Notes under the pieces: generated by a model
What the model was told of the DNA's origin: nothing
Databases searched by the model: none
What the model saw: the letters and a program-made list of their open reading frames with translations, nothing else
Made by a program: the position numbers and the translations under genes
Shown here: positions 24,392 to 32,052 of the stretch, one piece after another
How the letters are laid out: every line of letters begins with the position of its first letter
Numbering within the stretch: position 1 is the first letter of the stretch
From: Suilimivivens sp964393865
Lineage (GTDB): Bacteria > Bacillota > Clostridia > Lachnospirales > Lachnospiraceae
Length of the DNA stretch: 63,811 nt
Direction of reading: 5' to 3'
NCBI GenBank assembly: GCA_964393865.1
Contig: CAYMUW010000016.1
Location: 1 to 63,811, forward strand

Positions 24392-26278
24392 ATGCCCCGG
24401 ATTAATCTTTTGAGCCAAAATACAATAGACCAGATTGCCGCAGGTGAGGTGGTGGAGCGCCCGTTAAGCGTTGTCAAAGAATTGATGGAAAACGCAATCG
24501 ACGCAGGGGCAAAGGCTGTAACCGTAGAAATCAAGGACGGCGGCATTTCCCTGATTCGTGTGACGGATAACGGATGCGGAATTGAGAAGGAGGAGATTAA
24601 AAAGGCCTTTCTTCGCCACGCCACCAGCAAAATCAGCTCCATTGATGATCTGATATCCACGGCAAGCCTTGGTTTTAGAGGGGAAGCATTGTCCAGTATC
24701 GCAGCGGTTTCCCAGGTGGAGGTGATTACCAAATCCAGAGATGCGCTTACCGGTATCCGGTATGCCATTTCCGGGGGCAGGGAGGAGGAGCTTACAGAGG
24801 TTGGCGCTCCCGACGGAACTACCTTTTTGGTGCGTAATTTGTTCTTTAATACGCCTGCCAGAAGAAAGTTTCTGAAACAGCCTCAAACGGAGGGAAGCTA
24901 TGTGTCAGATATGATGGAGCATCTGGCTTTATCACATCCTGACGTTTCAATCAAGTTTATCAACGGAGGACAGACCCGTTTTCATACATCAGGCAACGGA
25001 GATTTAAAGGAAATCATTTACCGGATTTACGGAAAGGAAACGGTGGATGCGCTGGCTCCCTTCCAATATCAGGGCAGCGGTTTTTCTGTCAGCGGATATC
25101 TGGGAAAGCCGGAGCTTAACCGCTCTAACAGAAATTTTGAAACCTGCTTTGTGAACGGAAGATATGTAAAAAATGATACGATTATCAAGGCAATGGAGGA
25201 AGGGTATCGGGCTTATCTGATGCAGCATAAATTTCCGTTCTATGTGCTTCACCTGAGTATGGACCCCTCCACGATTGATGTAAATGTGCATCCTTCCAAG
25301 ATGGAAATAAGAATTCATCATGGAAATGAATTATATGAGGAGCTTTCGACAGCGGTTGCAGGCTGCCTTCATGAGGTGGAACTGATACCGGATGTGAAGC
25401 TGGTTCAGGAGGAGGATAAGCCGGAGCCTCCCTTAAAAACGCCGGAACCCTTTGAGGTAAGGCGTACCGCTATGCTTCGTGAGGAGGAAGCCGATTATCA
25501 TACGAAAGCAGAGCAGCCCAAAATGGCGGATTTTTTGCAGAAAATGGCCTTAAATCGCGTGATTGGGGAGACCAATACCGTGAAAACCATGAAAAATGCA
25601 GGAATTCATGCAAATGTCATTAAGGCAGGAGAACACATTCTGGTGGAAAAGCCTGTTCAGTTGGATTTGTTTGAGGAGCGTTTTCTGTCGGAGGATGCCA
25701 GAGAAAATTATCAAATTCTGGGACAGATTTTTGATACCTATTGGCTCATTGCATTTAAGGATAAGCTTTTTATTATGGATCAGCATGCCGCCCATGAGAA
25801 AGTAAAATATGAACGCCTTGTGAAAGAGCTGGAAGAGAAAACTGTTTCTTCCCAGATGCTAAATCCTCCGGTGATTTTATCCCTGACGGGAAGGGAGGAA
25901 CAGCTTTTAAAGGAATTTGCAGACAGCTTTCGGGAGCTTGGCTTTGAACTGGAAGAATTTGGGGCGGGCTCTTATGCAATACGTTCCATGCCGGTTGATT
26001 TGTATGGCTGCAATGAAAAAGAATTTTTCATGGATATTTTGGATGAAATTGCAGAGAATCCTATGAAGGGAAAGCCTGACGTGATTTTACATAAGCTGGC
26101 ATCCATGGCTTGTAAGGCGGCGGTCAAGGGCAATATGCATATGACGATTGAGGAAGTGGGAGCACTCCTTGATGCTCTTTTGGAGCTTCAGGATCCTTAT
26201 CATTGTCCTCACGGAAGACCAACCATCATTTCCATGACCAAATATGAAATAGAAAAGAAGTTTAAAAGAATTGTTTAA
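24392..26278 (+). CDS. mutL: DNA mismatch repair protein MutL
   Basis: The 628-residue protein has the GHKL ATPase core ELMENAIDAGA, DNGCGI and GFRGEALSSIAAV. The C-terminal endonuclease motif DQHAAHEKVKYE (about residue 462) marks the nicking form found in bacteria without MutH. I chose ATG 24392, which sits behind AGGAGG; an in-frame GTG at 24371 would overlap mutS. Its stop shares a base with the miaA start (TAATG). Confidence 0.97.
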   Translation: MPRINLLSQNTIDQIAAGEVVERPLSVVKELMENAIDAGAKAVTVEIKDGGISLIRVTDNGCGIEKEEIKKAFLRHATSKISSIDDLISTASLGFRGEALSSIAAVSQVEVITKSRDALTGIRYAISGGREEELTEVGAPDGTTFLVRNLFFNTPARRKFLKQPQTEGSYVSDMMEHLALSHPDVSIKFINGGQTRFHTSGNGDLKEIIYRIYGKETVDALAPFQYQGSGFSVSGYLGKPELNRSNRNFETCFVNGRYVKNDTIIKAMEEGYRAYLMQHKFPFYVLHLSMDPSTIDVNVHPSKMEIRIHHGNELYEELSTAVAGCLHEVELIPDVKLVQEEDKPEPPLKTPEPFEVRRTAMLREEEADYHTKAEQPKMADFLQKMALNRVIGETNTVKTMKNAGIHANVIKAGEHILVEKPVQLDLFEERFLSEDARENYQILGQIFDTYWLIAFKDKLFIMDQHAAHEKVKYERLVKELEEKTVSSQMLNPPVILSLTGREEQLLKEFADSFRELGFELEEFGAGSYAIRSMPVDLYGCNEKEFFMDILDEIAENPMKGKPDVILHKLASMACKAAVKGNMHMTIEEVGALLDALLELQDPYHCPHGRPTIISMTKYEIEKKFKRIV

Positions 26279-27237
26279 TGCGGACGAGTTCGATTATGAA
26301 TGATAAGAAAAAACTGATAATTCTCACGGGACCGACAGCGGCAGGCAAAACCTCACTTTCCATTGAACTGGCTAAAAGACTTGACGGAGAAATTGTCTCT
26401 GCGGACTCCATGCAGGTATACAAATACATGGATATCGGATCGGCTAAGATCACCAGGGAGCAGATGAACGGGGTTCCCCACCACCTGATAGATGTGCTGA
26501 TGCCGGATGAGGAATTTAATGTATTTCGTTTTCAGCAGATGGCCAAGGAAGCCCTGTCCGGTATCTATAGCAGAAACCGCGTTCCTATTGTAGTTGGGGG
26601 AACCGGCTTTTACATTCAGGCCCTATTGTATGATATTGACTTTTCTCAGGAAGAGGGAAAGGAAGAGATCAGAAAGAGACTGGAGAAGGAAGGGGAAACC
26701 TGCGGAACCTTATATCTCCATGAAAAATTAAGAGAAATTGACCCTGTATCCGCAGAAAGCATTCATCCCAACAATGAAAAGCGGATTATCAGGGCGTTGG
26801 AATTTTTTGAGCTAAACGGATATCCCATTTCCCTTCACAATGAAAGGGAGCGGCAGCGCACCTCGCCATATGACTTTCGTTATTTTGTACTGACCGATGA
26901 AAGAGACCGGCTGTATGAAAGAATTGACAAAAGAGTAGATCAAATGCTGGAAGAGGGATTGGTGGAGGAAGTAAAAAGGCTGAAAGAGATGGGATACCAC
27001 AGGCAGATGGTGTCCATGCAGGGCCTGGGCTACAAGGAAATTCTGGATTATCTGGACGGAAGCTGTACTTTGGAGGAGGCAGTTTACCGCATTAAACGCG
27101 ATACCAGACATTTTGCCAAAAGGCAGCTTACCTGGTTTCGAAGAGAGCGGGATGTGTTCTGGCTGAACAAAAAGGATTTTCAGTATGATGATCAAAAGCT
27201 GCTTAATTATATGGTAAATGATAAGGAGGAGAAGTAG
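26278..27237 (+). CDS. miaA: tRNA dimethylallyltransferase
   Basis: The 319-residue enzyme adds the dimethylallyl group to A37 of tRNAs reading U-starting codons. The P-loop is LTGPTAAGKTSLSIELA. DSMQVYKYMDIGSAKIT and RDTRHFAKRQLTWFRRE are family signatures. The first ATG at 26278 overlaps the mutL stop; MNDKKK at 26296 is an alternative and neither has a strong ribosome-binding site. The next gene starts immediately after its stop. Confidence 0.95.
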   Translation: MRTSSIMNDKKKLIILTGPTAAGKTSLSIELAKRLDGEIVSADSMQVYKYMDIGSAKITREQMNGVPHHLIDVLMPDEEFNVFRFQQMAKEALSGIYSRNRVPIVVGGTGFYIQALLYDIDFSQEEGKEEIRKRLEKEGETCGTLYLHEKLREIDPVSAESIHPNNEKRIIRALEFFELNGYPISLHNERERQRTSPYDFRYFVLTDERDRLYERIDKRVDQMLEEGLVEEVKRLKEMGYHRQMVSMQGLGYKEILDYLDGSCTLEEAVYRIKRDTRHFAKRQLTWFRRERDVFWLNKKDFQYDDQKLLNYMVNDKEEK

Positions 27238-28548
27238 TTGAACCTGAAAGGAAACGGAAGCATGTATGAAAAGCTGGGCATATCCGGGGAAGTTTATGAT
27301 TACTGTGAAGAAATCTGGAACTCCTTAAGCCCCAGATGGGCACAGATTGATGCACTTTCGGAGTTTAATCAGCTTAAAGTAATAGAAGCCATGCAGAAAA
27401 ATCAGGTCAGTGAGGCCTGTCTTTTGGGTACCACCGGCTATGGCTACAATGATTTAGGGAGAGAGACGCTGGAAAAGGTTTATGCGGATATCTTCCATAC
27501 GGAGGATGCGCTGGTGCGTCCCCAGATCACCTGCGGCACCCATGCACTGGCGCTGACGCTTATGAGCAATTTAAGGCCGGGAGATGAGCTGCTTTCACCG
27601 GTTGGAAAGCCCTATGATACTCTGGAGGAGGTTATCGGAATACGTCCTTCCAAAGGCTCCTTAAAGGAATACGGCATCAGCTACAGACAGGTAGAGCTTC
27701 TGCCTGACGGAGGCTTTGATTATGACGGGATTAAAGCGGCTGTAAACGAGCGCACAAGGCTGGTAACCATACAGAGGTCCAAGGGCTATCAGACCCGGCC
27801 AACCTTGTCGGTGAAACGAATTGGCCAGTTGATTTCCTTTATTAAGGGGATCAAGCCGAATGTAATCTGTATGGTGGATAACTGCTATGGAGAATTTACT
27901 GAAAACCTGGAGCCCACTGATGTGGGAGCAGACCTGGTGGTAGGTTCTCTGATTAAAAACCCCGGCGGCGGGCTTGCGCCTATCGGAGGTTATCTGGCAG
28001 GCAGAAAGGACTGCATTGAAAATGCAGCGTACAGATTGACTTCACCGGGCCTTGGGAAGGAAGTGGGTGCATCCCTTTCGGCGCTTCCGGCCTTTTATCA
28101 GGGCTTGTTTTTGGCACCTTCTGTTACGGCAAATGCATTAAAAGCGGCAATCTTTGCGGCAAATCTTTATGAAAGCTTAGGCTTTTCCGTGATGCCAAAC
28201 GGACAAGAGAGCAGACATGATATTATTCAGGCGGTTACCTTTGGAAATCCGGAGGGCGTGATTGCTTTTTGTCAGGGTATCCAGCAGGCTGCAGCGGTAG
28301 ACGGCCATGTGACGCCGGAACCGTGGGATATGCCGGGATATGACAGTCCCGTGATTATGGCTGCCGGAGCCTTTGTGTCAGGGTCCTCTATTGAGCTTTC
28401 CGCAGACGGACCGATCAAACCGCCCTATACGGTGTATTTTCAAGGCGGCCTTACCTGGCAGCACGGAAAATTTGGCATTATGAAAAGTTTGCAGAAACTG
28501 GTTGAAAAAGGGATAATTCTGGAGGATTTTGCCAAACGAAACTTATAA
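27238..28548 (+). CDS. PLP-dependent methionine gamma-lyase/aluminium-resistance family protein
   Basis: The 436-residue fold-type I PLP enzyme of the Alum_res family has VRPQITCGTHALALTLM, MVDNCYGEFTE and GSLIKNPGGGLAPIGGY with the likely PLP lysine. The family is annotated as methionine gamma-lyase-like or aluminium-resistance protein. Its true substrate is not settled. It follows miaA directly with a TTG start, an order often seen in Clostridia. Confidence 0.88.
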   Translation: MNLKGNGSMYEKLGISGEVYDYCEEIWNSLSPRWAQIDALSEFNQLKVIEAMQKNQVSEACLLGTTGYGYNDLGRETLEKVYADIFHTEDALVRPQITCGTHALALTLMSNLRPGDELLSPVGKPYDTLEEVIGIRPSKGSLKEYGISYRQVELLPDGGFDYDGIKAAVNERTRLVTIQRSKGYQTRPTLSVKRIGQLISFIKGIKPNVICMVDNCYGEFTENLEPTDVGADLVVGSLIKNPGGGLAPIGGYLAGRKDCIENAAYRLTSPGLGKEVGASLSALPAFYQGLFLAPSVTANALKAAIFAANLYESLGFSVMPNGQESRHDIIQAVTFGNPEGVIAFCQGIQQAAAVDGHVTPEPWDMPGYDSPVIMAAGAFVSGSSIELSADGPIKPPYTVYFQGGLTWQHGKFGIMKSLQKLVEKGIILEDFAKRNL

Positions 28549-28632
28549 AAAATCCATTAAATTTGTATACATAAATTTCCAACTGTGTTAATATAAATGG
28601 TGGTTTACAAAAGATTTACTGGAGGTACTTGG

Positions 28633-28869
28633 ATGCGCAAGAATAATTGGGCATGCTTTCTTTTGATCCTTGCGGGGATTGTGATCGGCGGGTTTATCGG
28701 GAGTCTGTTTCCCAGTACATGGCTGAATTATGGACAAACCTTTGGACTGTCGAATCCGATTGTTTTTGATATTGGTATTATGTGTATTACCTTTGGGCTG
28801 ACAATCAAAATTACCGTGGCAAGTATCATAGGTATTGTAATAGGCATAGTCGTATATCGATTTATTTAA
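28633..28869 (+). CDS. DUF4321 small membrane protein
   Basis: The 78-residue protein has an N-terminal TM with NWACFLLILAGIVIGGFIG and a second hydrophobic part with ITFGLTIKITVASIIGIVIG, the DUF4321 pattern. I chose ATG 28633 because GGAGG lies 7 nt upstream; a longer frame from 28597 lacks a site. It lies between the PLP enzyme and radC. Function is unknown. Confidence 0.82.
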   Translation: MRKNNWACFLLILAGIVIGGFIGSLFPSTWLNYGQTFGLSNPIVFDIGIMCITFGLTIKITVASIIGIVIGIVVYRFI

Positions 28870-28924
28870 GCAGAACTGTTTTCTTTCACATTCCGAATGA
28901 GAGAAGGGATAAGAAAGGAAAATA

Positions 28925-29611
28925 ATGATTAAAAAAGAAGTTATGCAGGAATCTCTTCCTTATGAGAAGTTTCTTACTCTTGGGCCGGAGGCGCTTACAG
29001 AGGCGGAATTGATTGCAATTATTTTAAGGACGGGAACCAGAAACTGCTCCGCGCTGGAATTGGCCAATGAGATCCTTTCAAGAGCCAAGGGACCGGAGGG
29101 AGGACTTAATTCCCTGCATCATTTGTCCCTGCAGGAATTAATGGAAATTCCGGGAATAGGACAGATTAAGGCTGTTAAGGTAAAATGCTTGGCTGAAATG
29201 GCAATCAGAATGGCCAGACAAAAGGCGGCTAAGGCGCTTCGGTTTGACACGCCGGAGACGGTGGCGGATTATTACATGGAGGAGATGCGCCATCAGGAAA
29301 AAGAAAAAATACTGTTGCTGCTATTGGATAATAAGCTGCAATTGATTGAAGAATATATGATATCGCTTGGTACGGTAAATGCCTCCCTGTTGTCTACCCG
29401 GGATGTGTTTATCCAGGCTCTCAGGTGCAGAGCCAGCAAGCTGATGCTGCTTCATAATCACCCCAGCGGTGACCCAAGCCCCAGCAGTCAGGATATCATA
29501 ATCACACAAAAGATTAAAAATGCAGGCGAGTTGATGGATATTTCCCTTGTGGATCATATCATTTTGGGAGATGGATGTTATACCAGCCTTAAAAAAGAAG
29601 AGCTATTATAG
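28925..29611 (+). CDS. radC: RadC family JAB-domain protein
   Basis: The 228-residue protein has an N-terminal helix-hairpin-helix (LMEIPGIGQIKAVKVKCLAE) and a C-terminal JAMM metal motif HNHPSGDPSPSSQD. Despite the name, a repair function is not established. It sits directly before mreB, the usual position in Bacillus and Clostridia. Confidence 0.95.
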   Translation: MIKKEVMQESLPYEKFLTLGPEALTEAELIAIILRTGTRNCSALELANEILSRAKGPEGGLNSLHHLSLQELMEIPGIGQIKAVKVKCLAEMAIRMARQKAAKALRFDTPETVADYYMEEMRHQEKEKILLLLLDNKLQLIEEYMISLGTVNASLLSTRDVFIQALRCRASKLMLLHNHPSGDPSPSSQDIIITQKIKNAGELMDISLVDHIILGDGCYTSLKKEELL

Positions 29612-29628
29612 AAAGAGGGGTATTTACT

Positions 29629-30639
29629 TTGTCAAACAATGCATTTGGTATTGATTTAGGAACCAGTAATATTAAGATATACAGCCGCAGCGATGACACC
29701 ATTCTGGTGGAAAAGAATATGATCGCCATTGAGAACAAGGATACGCTGTTTGCTTACGGCGACTCGGCGTTTGAAATGTATGAGAAAGCGCCCGGCAACA
29801 TTCATATTTCATATCCCCTTTCCAACGGTGTGATTGCGGATATCAAGAATATGGTGCTTTTAATCAAGTATTTTATCAATGATCTGACCAGAAGCAATAT
29901 GAAGCCTGCGGATTATTATATTGCGGTTCCCACAGATGTTACAGAGGTGGAAAAGAGAGCCTTTTATGATCTGATTAAGGATGCGGGGGTAAAGGCCAGA
30001 AGAATTATGGTAGTGGAAAAGGCTGTTGCAGACGGTCTGGGACTGGATATTGATGTAAAAAATTCCCAAGGGGTATTGATTGTCAATGTAGGCTTTGATA
30101 CTACGGAAATTTCTATTTTATCTCTGGGCGGAATCGTACTGAGCAGGCTGATTAAGGTGGGCGGACAGAAATTTGATGACGCCATCCGGGCGGCTGCAAG
30201 AAGACAGTTCAGTCTGATTATCGGCGGCAAGACCGCAGAAAGTGTTAAGATGTCGGCCGCTGAACTGGAAAAGGAAGGACGGGGTGCAGAGGTTTTCGGA
30301 AGAGATATTGTTACAGGACTTCCGGTTGCACGCGAATTGCCTACCCAGCTGATTGATGAAGCGTTGATTGAACATTTCTATACAATTATTGATAATATTA
30401 AGGTGATTTTGGAAAGAACGCCTCCGGAGCTTGCAGCGGACATCTACCGGCATGGTATTTATTTAACCGGCGGGGCATCGCAGGTGAACCATTTAGCCGC
30501 ACTGGTACAGAAGGGAACGGGACTGAAGGTTAACGTTTCCGAAAATCCGGTTACCAGCGTTGCGTTAGGGCTTGCAAAGATTATTAAGGATGATAATTAT
30601 AAATCAGTGGCCTATTCAATTGAAGGAATGAACAGATGA
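29629..30639 (+). CDS. mreB: Rod shape-determining protein MreB (divergent)
   Basis: The actin-like protein of 336 residues polymerises under the membrane and guides cell-wall synthesis. The phosphate-1 loop is GIDLGTSNIKIY. Phosphate-2 and adenosine elements include LIVNVGFDTTEIS and IYLTGGASQ. It is unusual that the canonical IEEPxAAAIG appears as VEKAVADGLG and that the N-terminal EPS(V)VA region reads VEKNMIAIE, so this is a divergent MreB. It starts at TTG 29629 behind GAGGGG. Position before mreCD supports the assignment. Confidence 0.88.
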   Translation: MSNNAFGIDLGTSNIKIYSRSDDTILVEKNMIAIENKDTLFAYGDSAFEMYEKAPGNIHISYPLSNGVIADIKNMVLLIKYFINDLTRSNMKPADYYIAVPTDVTEVEKRAFYDLIKDAGVKARRIMVVEKAVADGLGLDIDVKNSQGVLIVNVGFDTTEISILSLGGIVLSRLIKVGGQKFDDAIRAAARRQFSLIIGGKTAESVKMSAAELEKEGRGAEVFGRDIVTGLPVARELPTQLIDEALIEHFYTIIDNIKVILERTPPELAADIYRHGIYLTGGASQVNHLAALVQKGTGLKVNVSENPVTSVALGLAKIIKDDNYKSVAYSIEGMNR

Positions 30640-31505
30640 GTCCAATTGTAAAGAAAAAAGGAGAGAAGTTTACATTACCCGGTAAATATCTCCTTTTTAT
30701 TTTAACACTGTTATGTACGGGTTTAATTGTATTGACATTCAGTACCGATTTTTTGAGCGCCCCTGTCAGTGCGGTGGGAGGTTTTCTGATTACGCCGCTT
30801 CAAAACGGGGTCAGCAAAGCGGGAAGCTGGTTAAATACTCGATCTGAGGAGTTGGTTCAGATCAGGTCGCTGATCAGCGAAAATGAAGAATTGAAAGCGC
30901 AGATTGACGAATTGACGATGGAGAACATTAAGCTCCAGCAGGATCGTTATGAGCTTACCAACCTGAGAAAGCTGTATGATCTGGATGCGCAATACGATGA
31001 ATATGAAAAGGTGGGAGCGAGAATTATAGCCAAGGATTCCGGCAACTGGTTCCACTCCTTTGTGATAAATAAAGGCTCTTCAGACGGATTGATGATCGAC
31101 ATGAATGTGATGGCGGGAAGCGGTCTGGTTGGAAGAATTGTGGACGTGGGACCCAGTTGGGCAAAGGTGATGTCTATTATTGATGATAATTCCAATACCA
31201 GCGGTATGGTTCTTTCCACCTCGGACAACCTGATTGTCTGCGGCGATCTGGAGCTTTATGCCGAGGGAGTAATCCGCTTTGAGAAGCTAATTGACAGCGC
31301 GGACAGGGTTGTGGAGGGAGACAAGATTGTTACCTCAAACGTAAGCGATAAGTATCTGCCGGGAATTTTGATAGGGTATATTTCCAAGGTGAATGTAGAT
31401 TCTAATAATCTGACCAAATCGGGGCTTATTACTCCGGCGGTTGATTTTGAGCATTTGGAAGAGGTGCTTGTGATTACGGAGCTTAAGCAGACACCGGAGG
31501 ACTAG
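30636..31505 (+). CDS. mreC: Rod shape-determining protein MreC
   Basis: The 289-residue protein has one N-terminal TM (about residues 17-36), a coiled coil (SENEELKAQIDELTMENIKL) and a beta-barrel extracytoplasmic domain with SGLVGRIVDVGPSWAKVMSI. It bridges the MreB filament to the elongation enzymes PBP2 and RodA. Its ATG overlaps the mreB stop by 4 bp. Confidence 0.95.
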   Translation: MSPIVKKKGEKFTLPGKYLLFILTLLCTGLIVLTFSTDFLSAPVSAVGGFLITPLQNGVSKAGSWLNTRSEELVQIRSLISENEELKAQIDELTMENIKLQQDRYELTNLRKLYDLDAQYDEYEKVGARIIAKDSGNWFHSFVINKGSSDGLMIDMNVMAGSGLVGRIVDVGPSWAKVMSIIDDNSNTSGMVLSTSDNLIVCGDLELYAEGVIRFEKLIDSADRVVEGDKIVTSNVSDKYLPGILIGYISKVNVDSNNLTKSGLITPAVDFEHLEEVLVITELKQTPED

Positions 31506-31521
31506 ATAAGGACGGGAAGGC

Positions 31522-32052
31522 ATGTTTGGCGGCATGAAAAGATTTTTCGTATCTCTAATATTGATTATATTATGCTTCCTTCTTCAAACCACTGTGTTTC
31601 AGTGGCTGGATTTTGGCGGTATTGTGCCTAATTTAATGATTGTGCTGACTGCTTCCTTCGGGTTTATGAGGGGAGAAAAGACAGGACTTCTTTTTGGCTT
31701 TTTCTGCGGTCTGCTTGTTGATATTTTCTTTGCCAATGTGCTGGGGCTGAACGCCATGATTTATATGTACATAGGATATGCAAACGGAAAATTTAACCGG
31801 ATATTTTATCCGGAGGAAATTAAGCTGCCATTGGCGTTGATATTGGTCAGTGACTTATGTTATGGTTTGTTGTATTACATTACCATGTTTTTAATGAGGG
31901 GACGTTTTCAGTTTGGCTTTTATTTCATGAATATTATTCTGCCGGAAATGGTTTATACCATTTTAATCACACTGTTATTATATCCGTTGGTTCTGTGGCT
32001 GAATAAAAAGCTTGAGGAATCGGAACAAAGGAGTGCACGTAAGTTTGTTTGA
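31522..32052 (+). CDS. mreD: Rod shape-determining protein MreD
   Basis: The 176-residue integral membrane protein has about five hydrophobic segments and GFMRGEKTGLLFGFFCGLLVD, followed by ANVLGLNAMIYMYIGY, the MreD pattern. The start may be 31522 or the later ATG at 31534 (MKRFFVS). It overlaps the mrdA start region. Confidence 0.92.
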   Translation: MFGGMKRFFVSLILIILCFLLQTTVFQWLDFGGIVPNLMIVLTASFGFMRGEKTGLLFGFFCGLLVDIFFANVLGLNAMIYMYIGYANGKFNRIFYPEEIKLPLALILVSDLCYGLLYYITMFLMRGRFQFGFYFMNIILPEMVYTILITLLLYPLVLWLNKKLEESEQRSARKFV

